64,000 nt of DNA from Bog-473 sp963728845 (lineage in GTDB: Bacteria > Actinomycetota > Acidimicrobiia > Acidimicrobiales > RAAP-2): positions 1-64,000 of the forward strand of contig CAVSLS010000026.1 in the NCBI GenBank assembly GCA_963728845.1, written 5' to 3'. The translations under genes were made by a program, and so were the position numbers. Below, in pieces: positions 46,638 through 56,532 of the stretch. A model generated the notes under the pieces. The model was given only the letters and a program-made list of their open reading frames with translations, did no database searches and was not told the origin of the DNA. The first letter of the stretch is position 1. The number at the start of each line of letters is the position of its first letter.

Positions 46638-48959
46638 ATGCGAGGGGACGCAGCCAAGACGAGGTCCGAGGTCGTTCCTTCTGAACGTCCCACCGTCCTC
46701 ATGGTCGGTGAAGCGCTCGCTCATGAGAATCCAGGAGGCTTGAACAGGTACCTGGAGGACTTGGCCTCGGCCTTGGAGGTCCAAGGCACGCCTGTCTTCA
46801 CAATCCGGATGGGCATGGGCTCCACCAGATCTCCGGGCCACGTTCTGGCGGGCAAGACGTCTTGGCCAGTGCCCTTGCGGATTCTGTCGTACTGGAGGGC
46901 AGCCGCACGACTGGCTGACCGTATCGATGTAGTCGACTCTCACTTCGCGCTCTACGGACTGCTTCCTGTCCTCGCGACGCGCCTCCGTTCGAAACCCTTG
47001 GTCGTCCACTTCCATGGGCCGTGGGCCGAGGAGTCTCGGGTCGCGGGCCAGCGGAGCGCCGTGATTCTGTGGGTCAAACGCTTGATAGAAGCCGCTCTGT
47101 ACAGACGCGCTACCAGACTCGTCACCCTCTCCGAGGCTTTCAAGGCAATCTTGATAGAGCGTTACCGCGTGGATCCGTCTCGCGTGGAAGTGATCCCCCC
47201 GGGTGTCGACCTGGAACGCTTCCGCCCAGGGGACAGATTACGAACCCGACGGCACCTGGGACTCTCAGACGACGGCTTCGTCGCCGTGGTGGCACGCCGT
47301 CTTGATCGGGACGCTCGGCGAATGGGGCTCGACACCCTGCTCGGAGCGTGGCGGCAGGTAGTCGAGGCAGTTCCGGGCGCCACGCTGCTTGTCATCGGTG
47401 ACGGTTCGGCTCGGGGTGACCTCCAGGACCTAGCTCTCGAAATGAACATCTCCGGCTCGGTGTGGTTTCAGGGCAGGGTGGACGACGTTGACCTTGTCAG
47501 TGCTTATCAGGCGGCAGACGTGAGCGTCGTCCCGAGCATCGCGCTCGAGGGATTCGGCCTGGTGGCCCTCGAGTCCCTGGCCTGTGGGACACCAGTCGTG
47601 GTGACCGACTGCGGGGGGCTGCCCGAAGCGGTGGCCGGTCTGGACGCTTCGTTGATTGTGCAATCGAGGAACGCGGGAGCGTTGGCCGACCGCCTGACGA
47701 CGGCGGCCAGAGGCGCTTTGCCCGACCGCCACGCCTGCAGGTCCTACGCCGAGGGGTTCAGCTGGTCAGCCTGCGCTCGGGCCAACCAAGCGGTCTACGA
47801 CCGGGCTCTGGACCCGCGCCCACGGGTCGTGTTCCTCGATCATGTGGGCCGCCTCTCGGGCGGTGAGCTGGCCTTGGCCCGGCTCGTGGAAAACCTGGAC
47901 GTCGACGCCCACGTGATCCTGGGGGAGGATGGCCCACTCGCGGAACGGCTTCAGAGGGCTGGAGCAGAGGTGGAGGTGCTTCCCCTTCCACCGATCGCCC
48001 GTGATCTCCGACGGGACCAGGTGGGCGCACGACCCGAAGCGGCTCTGGCCTCGGCACGCTATGTGGCCACCCTGACCCGAAGGTTGAGGCAGCTGCGGCC
48101 CGATCTTGTCCACGCCAACTCGCTCAAGTCTTCCCTGTACGGGGGGCTGGCCGCTAAGGCCGCCGGCGTCCCACTCGTGGTACATCTCCGTGACCGCCTG
48201 GCCTCCGACTACCTCCCGCCGGCTGCCCTTCGGGTGGCCAGGGGGACCATCCGTTACTTTGCCTCCGGGCTGATCACCAACTCCACCTCGACCCTGGAGA
48301 CCGTTTCGCGTAGGCCAACGCACGTCGCCGTCGTTCCCTCGGGGATCCCCGCTTCCTGGTGCACTCGCCCGACTCCGGACCGGTTGGCCCGTTGTGGACC
48401 TCTTCGTGTCGGCATGGTCGGGCGGATCGCCCCCTGGAAGGGCCAGCATGTCTTCCTCACAGCCTTCGCCGAGGCCTTCCCAGACGGTGGAGTGGAGGCG
48501 GTCATCGTCGGGTCGGCGCTCTTCGGGGAGGAGTCATATGAGAAGGAGCTCGGCCAGCTCGTAGAGGATCTCGGAATTGTCAGCGGAGTTCGGTTTTCCG
48601 GTTTCAGCGACGATGTCTGGGAGGAGCTCACGAAGTTGGACGTCCTGGTACACGCCTCGACCGTTCCGGAGCCCTTTGGCCAGGTCGTGCTGGAGGGAAT
48701 GGCCGCCGGCTTGCCGGTGGTTGCAGCCCGAGCGGGAGGACCCGCCGAGCTCATAACCGATGGGATGGATGGCCTGCTCTTTACTCCGGGGCAATCCGAC
48801 GAGCTGGCGACAACGCTGCGGCTGTTGGCCGAGGACCCGCTCCGCCGCCAGGAGTTGGGCCAGAATGCGCGGCAACGAGCGTCCTCCATGACACTCGAAG
48901 CTTCGGCTGCGGCGGTCCTCGAACTCTACGGGCGTGTCCTCGGCCGGGAGCTGTCTTAG
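46638..48959 (+). CDS. Double-domain glycosyltransferase (GT4-GT4 fusion)
   Basis: 773 residues in one clean frame. Domain 1 (about 20-390) has ENPGGLNRYLEDLASALEVQ, IPPGVDLERFRPGD and ALEGFGLVALESLACG. Domain 2 (about 400-770) has FLDHVGRLSGGELALARLVE, VGMVGRIAPWKGQHVF and EPFGQVVLEGMAAGLPVV. Both keep Glu-x7-Glu, so both look active. The ATG at 46638 is the first start consistent with domain 1. Its TAG is followed immediately by the ATG of asnB. It may add two sugars in sequence. Confidence 0.88.
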   Translation: MRGDAAKTRSEVVPSERPTVLMVGEALAHENPGGLNRYLEDLASALEVQGTPVFTIRMGMGSTRSPGHVLAGKTSWPVPLRILSYWRAAARLADRIDVVDSHFALYGLLPVLATRLRSKPLVVHFHGPWAEESRVAGQRSAVILWVKRLIEAALYRRATRLVTLSEAFKAILIERYRVDPSRVEVIPPGVDLERFRPGDRLRTRRHLGLSDDGFVAVVARRLDRDARRMGLDTLLGAWRQVVEAVPGATLLVIGDGSARGDLQDLALEMNISGSVWFQGRVDDVDLVSAYQAADVSVVPSIALEGFGLVALESLACGTPVVVTDCGGLPEAVAGLDASLIVQSRNAGALADRLTTAARGALPDRHACRSYAEGFSWSACARANQAVYDRALDPRPRVVFLDHVGRLSGGELALARLVENLDVDAHVILGEDGPLAERLQRAGAEVEVLPLPPIARDLRRDQVGARPEAALASARYVATLTRRLRQLRPDLVHANSLKSSLYGGLAAKAAGVPLVVHLRDRLASDYLPPAALRVARGTIRYFASGLITNSTSTLETVSRRPTHVAVVPSGIPASWCTRPTPDRLARCGPLRVGMVGRIAPWKGQHVFLTAFAEAFPDGGVEAVIVGSALFGEESYEKELGQLVEDLGIVSGVRFSGFSDDVWEELTKLDVLVHASTVPEPFGQVVLEGMAAGLPVVAARAGGPAELITDGMDGLLFTPGQSDELATTLRLLAEDPLRRQELGQNARQRASSMTLEASAAAVLELYGRVLGRELS

Positions 48960-50756
48960 ATGTGTGGCGTATGTGGCATGGCGGGCGGCTCGGAAGGGGA
49001 ACGCATCTCATTCGTCACCGCCGGCACCGCCACCCTTTCCCACCGCGGTCCGGACGCCGAGGGGATAGAGGTTCTCGACGGAGCTGTGCTCGGCCACACG
49101 AGGCTTCGAATCCTTGATCTTTCGGAAGCCGGGGACCAGCCGATGTCATGCCGGAACGGAACCCTCTGGTGTTCTTACAACGGAGAGGTCTACAACTTCC
49201 ATGATCTACGCTGCGAGCTCTCAGCCGCCGGACACTGTTTCGAGACCTCCTCCGACACGGAGGTCGTCCTGAAGGGCTTCGACGAGTGGGGCACGCGAGT
49301 CTTTTCTCGCCTCCGGGGGATGTTCGCGGTCGCTGTTTGGGACAACCGCACTCGAACCCTTGTGTTGGCCCGCGACGGCTTGGGGATCAAGCCGATGTAC
49401 TACCGACCGCTCGCCGACGCGGTCGCCTTCGCCTCGGAAGTGCGGAGCCTACGTCGATCCGGCGACCGTCTTGATTCCCTCTCGCTGTCCCGGTACCTGC
49501 GCCTGGGTTGGGTCCCTGGGCCCCGGACCATCGTGGAGGGGATTCTCGAACTGTTGCCCGGGAGCCTCCTTCGTTGGCAGGCCGGGCGAACAACGGTGGA
49601 ATCCTGGACCGGGCTTGAACCAAGCTCGTCCCGCGGAACCGGCGCGCCCGAAGTGGCTGAGGTTATGGCAGAAGCGGTGGCGATGCATCTTGTGTCGGAC
49701 GTGCCCGTAGGCGTGTTTCTGTCAGCCGGCGTCGATTCCGCCCTGGTCGCCACGCTGGCCGCTCGAGCCGGCGGCCGTCTGAGGAGCTTCACCGTCGGGT
49801 TCCCCGGTCCCAAGGACGAGACCCCCGCCGCCGCAGCCCTGGCTCGTCGCCTTGGTCTTCCGCACGACACCGTGGCAGTGTCCGGGTCCGAAGTGACGGG
49901 ATCAATCGATCGGATCGTCGGCGACCTCGATCAGCCCTCGGTAGACGGGGTCAATTCCTGGATCATCTCCAAAGCCGTCCGCGAGGCGGGCATCACCGTG
50001 GCGCTCTCGGGGCTCGGAGGCGACGAGATCTTTGGCTCATACTCCACCTTTTGGCACGTACCTCGCCTGGCCCGGTTGGGCGCCGCGGCTCGTCACGCTC
50101 CCCCGAAGCTACGCAAAGGGCTGCCTGTTCTCGCCGCAGCACTCCCTGGCTCTGCCCATTCCCGCCAAAGGAGGGCGCTCGAGGCAGTGGCAAAAGGGGG
50201 CTCTGGCACGGCTTACGCCGCGGTCCGCGGCCCGCTCGGGGAAGGAGAGCTCGCGTGGCTCCGTGGGGGTCCAACGGAGCAGGTGGATCTCGGTATCGTC
50301 GAATCCGACGACGTGGGAGAACTCGAAGCGTCGAACTACCTCCCCTTTCAGCTCCTGCGCGACACCGACGCCATGTCCATGGCTCATTCCCTCGAGGTAC
50401 GGGTGCCATTGCTGGACTCGACCGTCGTGTCATTCGGGAGCGCACTCCGCCGTTCGCACCCTGCTGCGCCTGGTGGGGTGAAGCCACTGGTGGCCGAAGC
50501 CGTGGACCCGCAACTCAAAGAGGTCGCACTGCGCCCCAAGTCGACCTTTACCCTTCCCTTCGACAGGTGGCTCCGCGAGGAGTTGACCGACTGGTCCGCC
50601 GAGGCCCTCACGGCCGTCTCATATCAGGGGCTGGGCCTGAGAACCGACCGCCTCGAAACCTTCCGGCGGCGCTTCGCGGCCGGTCATGTCAATTGGCGTG
50701 CCGTCTGGGCTCTCGCCGTCCTCGGATGCTGGATCAACAAGGCGGGACTCGGGTGA
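48960..50756 (+). CDS. asnB: Glutamine-dependent asparagine synthase family amidotransferase
   Basis: 598 residues. Cys2 is the glutaminase nucleophile (MCGVCGMAG), followed by LSHRGPDAEG and WCSYNGEVYNFHDL. The synthetase domain has the ATP loop LSAGVDSALVA and ALSGLGGDEIFGSY. The gene starts on the base after the glycosyltransferase stop. In surface-glycan loci such proteins often amidate uronic acids rather than aspartate; that role is inferred from position. Confidence 0.88.
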   Translation: MCGVCGMAGGSEGERISFVTAGTATLSHRGPDAEGIEVLDGAVLGHTRLRILDLSEAGDQPMSCRNGTLWCSYNGEVYNFHDLRCELSAAGHCFETSSDTEVVLKGFDEWGTRVFSRLRGMFAVAVWDNRTRTLVLARDGLGIKPMYYRPLADAVAFASEVRSLRRSGDRLDSLSLSRYLRLGWVPGPRTIVEGILELLPGSLLRWQAGRTTVESWTGLEPSSSRGTGAPEVAEVMAEAVAMHLVSDVPVGVFLSAGVDSALVATLAARAGGRLRSFTVGFPGPKDETPAAAALARRLGLPHDTVAVSGSEVTGSIDRIVGDLDQPSVDGVNSWIISKAVREAGITVALSGLGGDEIFGSYSTFWHVPRLARLGAAARHAPPKLRKGLPVLAAALPGSAHSRQRRALEAVAKGGSGTAYAAVRGPLGEGELAWLRGGPTEQVDLGIVESDDVGELEASNYLPFQLLRDTDAMSMAHSLEVRVPLLDSTVVSFGSALRRSHPAAPGGVKPLVAEAVDPQLKEVALRPKSTFTLPFDRWLREELTDWSAEALTAVSYQGLGLRTDRLETFRRRFAAGHVNWRAVWALAVLGCWINKAGLG

Positions 50757-51115
50757 GCGCCCGTCCGGCGCAACGGAGTATGAGACGGCGCCGGAGGGCT
50801 AACGGGGACAGCCGACAACCCCACGCGGCTGACGCCTGACGGGCCAGATCTTGCGATAGCTCTGCACTGAGAAGTCAGGGTCGACGATGCACCAGGGCAG
50901 ACATGCGGGCGCCAGCACGGCGCAGCAAGAAACGCGACTGCGATGCCGCCGAGGACCAAGCCGAAACGAGCGGTGATCGACCGCAGCGTCGAAACGCCAT
51001 TCAGGCCAGAGCTACCGCCCAATCGCCGCGACGCTGGACGCCGATGAACTGAGTCCCCGACGCGCCTGTCACTGTGGCTATGGCAGAGCGGATCGTCGCA
51101 TTGCGCGACCGTACG
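50757..51115. other. No gene recognised
   Basis: About 360 bases between the convergent asnB and FkbM genes. A minus-strand frame up to 51022 has a hydrophobic stretch (LVLGGIAVAFLAAP) that could be a signal peptide, but what follows is low-complexity and I do not call it. Confidence 0.5.
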
Positions 51116-52045
51116 CTAGACGGGTGTGAAAAGGGCGTGGTATCGCGATGTCGCCAGCTGGTCAACGTCCCCTGGCACCGATTGCCGCACCGAGTAACCG
51201 TGACCGACCAAGGTCTCGTACGCCGCCCTACCGCCTTCGCCATGAAGCTCAATCAGCCAGATCGGTCGAACTTCGTCGAGAAGCCTCGTCGCTGCTGCAA
51301 TGACGATGCCCTCGGCACCTTCGATGTCCATCATCACCAATTGCGGTGGCGCATGCTCATTGAGGAGTCCATCGAGCGGCACCGCCGACACTATCCGATC
51401 GCCGCTCTCGCTGATTCGACCGAGCGCGCTGTTCGAGTCAAATCGTACACGGTGCGCTCGATCGGAGACAGCCGTCTCTATCACCTCAACGGTCAGGCCG
51501 TTGAGCGCGAGATTGTGGCGCAGGCGTTCCACGTTGGTTGGATCTGGCTCGACCGCGAGATGATGCCCAGTCGGGGACAGCGCGCATGCGGTGATGACGT
51601 AATAACCGATGTGGGCGCCGACATCCCACATCGACATTCCGTCGTGAAGGATTTGGGGAAGCAGACTGTGAATCCATGGCTCATAAGTGCCGGCGATCAA
51701 CCGTCGCTCGTCGCTCGCCATGTCGACTTGGATCGATCGTCCGCGGGCCGGTCCTCGGCCGATCTTTCCCTCAGCCAGCCCCGCTCCCGGCGCTTCGGTG
51801 AGAGCATCGCGCAAGAGATTGCGAATGTGCGGGTAACGGTTGGCGATGAGAAGGGCACGCTCAGGCACAAACGGCATTGCTGTCTTCAGGACTCGGCGAA
51901 CCACGCCCCAATCGTAGCTCTTGATCAATCGCCGAATCGTTTCGCCGCCCGCATTCTCACGACGATGGCTCCAGCAACTGACAGATCCCCATCTGCCTTG
52001 ACCAACCGAGGACCAGACTGGGAGGCGATCCTCGGTGACCGTCAC
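51116..52045 (-). CDS. FkbM-family methyltransferase
   Basis: Up to 309 residues. The SAM site is MWDVGAHIGYYVITACALSP, followed by VEPDPTNVERLRHNLALNG and the FkbM signature VMMDIEGAEGIVIAA. The start may be further in (for example at MPFVPERALLIANRYPHI), since the first 50 residues look non-conserved. FkbM enzymes O-methylate sugars or polyketides; here a sugar of the exopolysaccharide is likely. Confidence 0.82.
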   Translation of the reverse strand: MTVTEDRLPVWSSVGQGRWGSVSCWSHRRENAGGETIRRLIKSYDWGVVRRVLKTAMPFVPERALLIANRYPHIRNLLRDALTEAPGAGLAEGKIGRGPARGRSIQVDMASDERRLIAGTYEPWIHSLLPQILHDGMSMWDVGAHIGYYVITACALSPTGHHLAVEPDPTNVERLRHNLALNGLTVEVIETAVSDRAHRVRFDSNSALGRISESGDRIVSAVPLDGLLNEHAPPQLVMMDIEGAEGIVIAAATRLLDEVRPIWLIELHGEGGRAAYETLVGHGYSVRQSVPGDVDQLATSRYHALFTPV

Positions 52046-52270
52046 GGTTGAGGCCGAGGCCGCCGGTCATTGCGGGCGAAACCTTCAGCGCACTCCATCG
52101 AACTGTATGGCAGCCGTACGGTCGTCCGAGTGAGGGGCCGGAAGTTGGTTGGAATTGTCGAACGAGAGCGATACCCATTTCCGAAGGAGCCCAACGGCCT
52201 CAAAGAGCGGCGAAGCGGCCTGAGCCGGCCGAGGGAGGCGCTGCTTCGTGCCAGTCCCAATTCGTTACGT

Positions 52271-54180
52271 TCATTCGTCGGTCAGGCTCCAGGTGTACTC
52301 GGTGGTCTTCGCGAGGTCCGGGCTGACGGTCGGCGCCTCGGTGACGTGCCAGCCCGGTGCTGAGAGGTCGAGGCGAAAGCCCATGGGATTGAACCGGGGC
52401 TGTGGGACGAATCTGAGCATGAAATGGCCGTTCACGACCGCATGGCGGATGATCGTGGCAAACGACACGGTTTGAGACTGTTGCGGCAAGACGTTGGTCT
52501 GGGTCTGGTTCAACCTCAGACCGGATTCCGGAGTGCTCTGGGGAGTGATCGATCCCCGCGGAGCCCACAGCACGACCCGCCCCACGTACTGGCCGGGAAA
52601 GACGGAGTTGATCCCGTCCGGGCCGGTCTGAAAGGTCGGACCCAGTCCCGACGGCGTGGTGTTGTCCACCGTCACCGTCGTGTTGACGAGGGCGTCGCCA
52701 TGCCTCGTCACCTCGACCCGGACGTTCACGCTGGGCTGGACGTAGTAGTCCAGCTCGGTGGCCGTCGAGTTCTCGACCGCCAGGTGGAAGGTACGGGTGG
52801 GTGTGGTGGAGTCGACGGACCCCGATGCCCCAATCGCCGTGAGGTTGGACTCGTTGCGGGGAACCGCGTCCCAGACCATGAGATGTCTGCCCTCCACGTC
52901 GTTCGCCAAGGCATTTCCGAGGGCAGCCAGATCGATGTGCTCGAACTGCATGCGCGCGACGGTGACGGCGGCCACCGAGCGCGATGTCGTCCTGCCTTTG
53001 CGCCCGCGCCGATCCCGGCGGGTAGCCCAAGTACTGATCGTGCAAGATGACTGTGGCGACGTTCTGAGCCGATACGGGACCAGCGATAGCTGGCACTGAG
53101 ACGGGACCCGTCAGGGTGAGCAAGCTCGCGAGCGCCTGGACGTCGAGCGCAATGACGCCGTCGACGTGCACCCCTTCGACCTGAGCGAACATCGCCTGCA
53201 TGATCGCCCCGCTCAACGGAAAATCCGCAGTGGCGTTGACCGACTGCCAGAGCGAAGTGGGCTGGTATCCACCGAAGACCGCTTCGGTGCCCGTCCCCAT
53301 CGGGACGTTTACCGCCCGTGAAGGCTCGATGTCGTCCACCGATCCCGCGGGGTCCAGACTGAACGTCCCCTCCTGCATATGCATGAGAGCGAGGGACACG
53401 ACGCCGCCCTGATCACGCATCTGCGCGTTGTTCTCACCGGCGATCAGGTAGGTGCGAGCTCCGTCGGCCCCCAAGAAGGGGAGTGCGTAGGAGAGCGTCC
53501 GATCTCCCCGGCTCAGGTCGTTCGTTATCTTCTCTATCTGCTGGTCGAAGTCCCGCCGAGCCGTGCCGATGGGACCGATGAGACCGCCGGCGGAGCGATT
53601 GAGCGAGGACATGGTCGTCGTCGCAACGGCGACCGAAATTTGCAGCGACTGCAGTGCGCTGAGTGACACTGTGGTGCCAGTGCTCTGGGCGACCAATGTG
53701 TCGACGCGTTGGAGCAGGGTGGCACCGGTGACGGCCGTCGTACGCACGTCGTCAACCAGGCTCACGATGCCATTTGGTTGATCATTGAGATAGGGGACGT
53801 GCCGGAACAGCCTCATTCCGAAGGATCCCTGGAGGACGCCGACGCATTGTCGGCATCCGCTTCCACCGTTTTGATGTCGGAAGCCAACTTGGCGCGTCCC
53901 GCCGAGGACAGGAACGCCTGTCTGTTCGACAGATCGTTGGAGATGACCGTCCGCGCCGCCTCCAGAGATGTCTTGGCGCGCAACGCCGAATGGTAGGCCG
54001 ACAATCCCAGGAGCCCGACGACCACAACGAAGACGACGAGACCACAGGCCAGGAGAAGCCAATTCCTTCGCCGTGTGGCAACCGCCGCCCTCGATCGATG
54101 AGGGTGCTTCTCCCGTAGCAGTGGTGCCGGTAGAAGTGCCGCGGCCCAAAGCGCACCGTGTGGAACCGGTGCTGCCGTCG
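52271..54180 (-). CDS. DUF4012 membrane-anchored protein (two frameshifts)
   Basis: A basic N-terminus and membrane helix (NWLLLACGLVVFVVVVGLLG) lead to a coiled region (RAKTSLEAARTVISNDLSNR). The middle frame carries the DUF4012 core (YLIAGENNAQMRDQGGVVS, FGGYQPTSLWQSVNATADFP, GVIALDVQALASLLTLTGPV). The final frame holds the C-terminal beta domain (HLMVWDAVPRNESNLTA to TTEYTWSLTDE). Frames change near 53820-53850 and at about 52975 (one extra base). The start codon is not resolved. DUF4012 proteins are common in actinobacterial polysaccharide loci; function unknown. Confidence 0.78.
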
Positions 54181-54621
54181 ATGTCTGTAAGCGGGCACAG
54201 CCTAGCTATGTGCTCTTTTCTCAGCCGGCTCGCCCGACGACATGCCGCGACCCCAGGCGTCAACGCAGAGCAGGCTCGGGGGCATGGCTCGAAGAGTGTA
54301 CGGGAATACGCCAAAGAGCCTTCGTCGCCGAGAACGGCCCGTTTGTGCCCGGCCGTCGGGGCGGGCCTCCCCTTTGAGGTGATCGGCCAACGGAGATGCA
54401 CCGGGGGCAGGCCGCACCCTGGGGAGGCGTCCACCAGGAGATTTGGCGTCCTCCCCATCCGCTCGTTGGTGAGTCCGCCGGCCGCCTGTCCCGGGGCCTT
54501 CACGAGAAAATCATTTGCTTGACTCGATTTTTCGCTCCAAGCTAAGGGCGTCCAAACCGCGCCCACCACGCGCCGGCACGTTTACCCCGAAGAGGCTTGG
54601 CACAATGAAGCTGCTGGACCA
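54181..54621. other. Intergenic region between divergent genes
   Basis: About 440 bases between the DUF4012 gene and the next glycosyltransferase. It should hold both promoters. AT-rich stretch at about 54507-54535 is the best candidate for promoter DNA, but I find no pair of boxes at proper spacing. Confidence 0.45.
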
Positions 54622-55818
54622 GTGACACAGGATGTCGTGGCGGCCGAGGTCGGCAACTGTGCGGTCGATCAACCGGGCGCAGTCGCCATCGTTCACGACT
54701 ACCTGACCCAGCGAGGCGGAGCGGAGAGGGTGGTGCTGGCGATGCACCGCGCGTTCCCGACTGCGCCGATCTACACGTCCTTGTACGAGCCCGATCTCAC
54801 GTTTCCCGAATTTCGGGACATTGACGTACGGCCGAGCTATTTGAATCGCTCACATCTCTTGAGACGGAAGCATCGGCTCGCGCTGCCTTTCCTGCCCCAT
54901 GCCTTCTCCAAGATCGAGATCGAAGAGAAGATCGTGCTCTGCAGCTCGAGTGGCTGGGCTCACGGGGTCCACACCACAGGGACAAAGCTCGTCTACTGCC
55001 ACTGCCCGGCCCGCTGGCTCTACAAGAGCGACGATTACTTTCGCAAGAGCCAGGACGCTCGGAACGGCAGGGGGCACGCTGCATCACCACTGGACGGGAT
55101 CCACCCCTCGTTCGTCTTCGGAAAGTCTTTTCGTGCCGTGGCGCCGATTCTTCGGCGATGGGATCGCAGGGCGGCGGCCAGCGCGAGCGCGTACTACACG
55201 AACTCCTCAGCGGTCTCGGACGAGATCTCGTCGGCGTACGGGATACGACCGCTCATCATCCCTCCGCCCCCCCGGTGCGCGATCGATGGCCCGTCGGAGA
55301 AGCCCCACACCGTGGCAAGGGACGGGTTCTTCCTGGTGGTCTCACGCCTCCTCCCGTACAAGAACCTCGATCGACTTTTCAGTGTGTTCGCCCAACGCCC
55401 TGATCTCGAACTGGTCGTCGTCGGGACCGGGCCTCTCAAGAAGACCTTGCAGCAGATGGCCACACCCAACATCGAGCTCCTGGGCAACGTCAATGATCGC
55501 GAGCTTTGCTGGCTCTACAGGACCTCTCGTGCGTTGATCGCCCCCGCCTACGAGGATTACGGGCTCACCCCGCTCGAGGCCGCAAGCTTCGGAAAACCGA
55601 CTCTCGCGCTGAAGAAAGGGGGATACTTGGAGACCGTCTCGGAGGGCACGTCCGGTTACTTCTTCGAGGACCTCGATGTCCGGTCCATTTCGGCTGCGAT
55701 CGACAAGTTGAGCGAGCATCCGTTGGACAGTGACGAGATCCGAGAACATGCGTCCCGGTTCTCCGAAGAGCGATTCGCCAGCACGCTGAGACAGCAGGTC
55801 TCGCTGCATGTGGCCTGA
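54622..55818 (+). CDS. Glycosyltransferase, GT4 family (mannosyltransferase-like)
   Basis: 398 residues from GTG 54622, possibly starting some residues later. AIVHDYLTQRGGAERVVLAM is the acceptor loop with the RGGAE motif; YCHCPARWLYKSDDYF and NSSAVSDEISSAYGIRPL continue the first domain. The second has LVVSRLLPYKNLDRLF and APAYEDYGLTPLEAASFGKP (Glu-x7-Glu-like). This pattern is seen in WbaZ/WbdB-like mannosyltransferases. Last gene of the glycan island on the plus strand. Confidence 0.87.
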   Translation: MTQDVVAAEVGNCAVDQPGAVAIVHDYLTQRGGAERVVLAMHRAFPTAPIYTSLYEPDLTFPEFRDIDVRPSYLNRSHLLRRKHRLALPFLPHAFSKIEIEEKIVLCSSSGWAHGVHTTGTKLVYCHCPARWLYKSDDYFRKSQDARNGRGHAASPLDGIHPSFVFGKSFRAVAPILRRWDRRAAASASAYYTNSSAVSDEISSAYGIRPLIIPPPPRCAIDGPSEKPHTVARDGFFLVVSRLLPYKNLDRLFSVFAQRPDLELVVVGTGPLKKTLQQMATPNIELLGNVNDRELCWLYRTSRALIAPAYEDYGLTPLEAASFGKPTLALKKGGYLETVSEGTSGYFFEDLDVRSISAAIDKLSEHPLDSDEIREHASRFSEERFASTLRQQVSLHVA

Positions 55819-55850
55819 GGTCGTCCAAGGTCAGGCCAGGGACGCGACCT
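55818..55850. terminator. Possible bidirectional terminator
   Basis: AGGTCG at 55818-55823 can pair with CGACCT at 55845-55850, with a further three pairs inside and a long loop. It lies between two convergent genes. No T run follows on either side. Confidence 0.25.
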
Positions 55851-55858
55851 TCCCTTCC

Positions 55859-56500
55859 TCAGCCTGATCTTCTCCCGGCGGCGTGAAGGCCGTTGCGGCG
55901 CAGCCGTCTGTTCGGGTTCGCGGCTCGGTACCCGGCGCCGGGCGGCCTCGCGTTGGGCCAAGCCAGGTCGCGCAGGGTCTGGGTGAGCGCCGACACTTCC
56001 GTGAGCATCCGGCGGTAGTCTTCCCGGCTCCCACCCAACGGATCCATGACGTCGTCGTCCGGCGACGCACCCACGAGGTCGGCACGGAGCCTCCCGTCAT
56101 GGAGCCGGGCGAGCCAGGCCCCGAGATCCTCTGCAGCGCCACGCGGCCCCGTGTGGAGTCCCCGACGGACGATCTCCCGTAGGGTGAAGGTCCTCGGGAA
56201 CGAGGGCGGGACATCGAGCACCGCCTGGCGCACATGCTCGCGGGTGAGGCCCACCACGAGATCCGCCGTCTGAATCATGTCGGAGTCGACTTTGCGAGGC
56301 ACGTGGGCGCCCAGATCGATGCCGAAGGCGCGGCCTTCCTGCACCAGGGGACGAGGAGGGCCGACATCTGCGCCCACCGTGCCCGCCGAGTGCACCGTGA
56401 CGTCGTCCCTGCCCGCCTCACCCAGCTGCTTGCGTAACAGCAATGCGGCCGAGGGCGACCGGCAACGGTTGCCCGTACAGATGAACAGCACCTCGGCCAT
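55859..56500 (-). CDS. Low-molecular-weight protein tyrosine phosphatase
   Basis: 213 residues. The P-loop is FICTGNRCRSP near the N-terminus (Cys-x5-Arg), and the general-acid region is VMDPLGGSREDYRRML. ATG 56500 is used; an ATG at 56518 is also possible. The protein is longer than typical Wzb (about 150 residues), with a basic tail of about 40 residues. Wzb-type phosphatases dephosphorylate BY-kinases, so the Wzc-type protein at 18650-20464 is a natural partner, although 35 kb away. Confidence 0.85.
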   Translation of the reverse strand: MAEVLFICTGNRCRSPSAALLLRKQLGEAGRDDVTVHSAGTVGADVGPPRPLVQEGRAFGIDLGAHVPRKVDSDMIQTADLVVGLTREHVRQAVLDVPPSFPRTFTLREIVRRGLHTGPRGAAEDLGAWLARLHDGRLRADLVGASPDDDVMDPLGGSREDYRRMLTEVSALTQTLRDLAWPNARPPGAGYRAANPNRRLRRNGLHAAGRRSG

Positions 56501-56532
56501 GCCCCAACTTTCCCACATGGTCCGGGTCGGCG

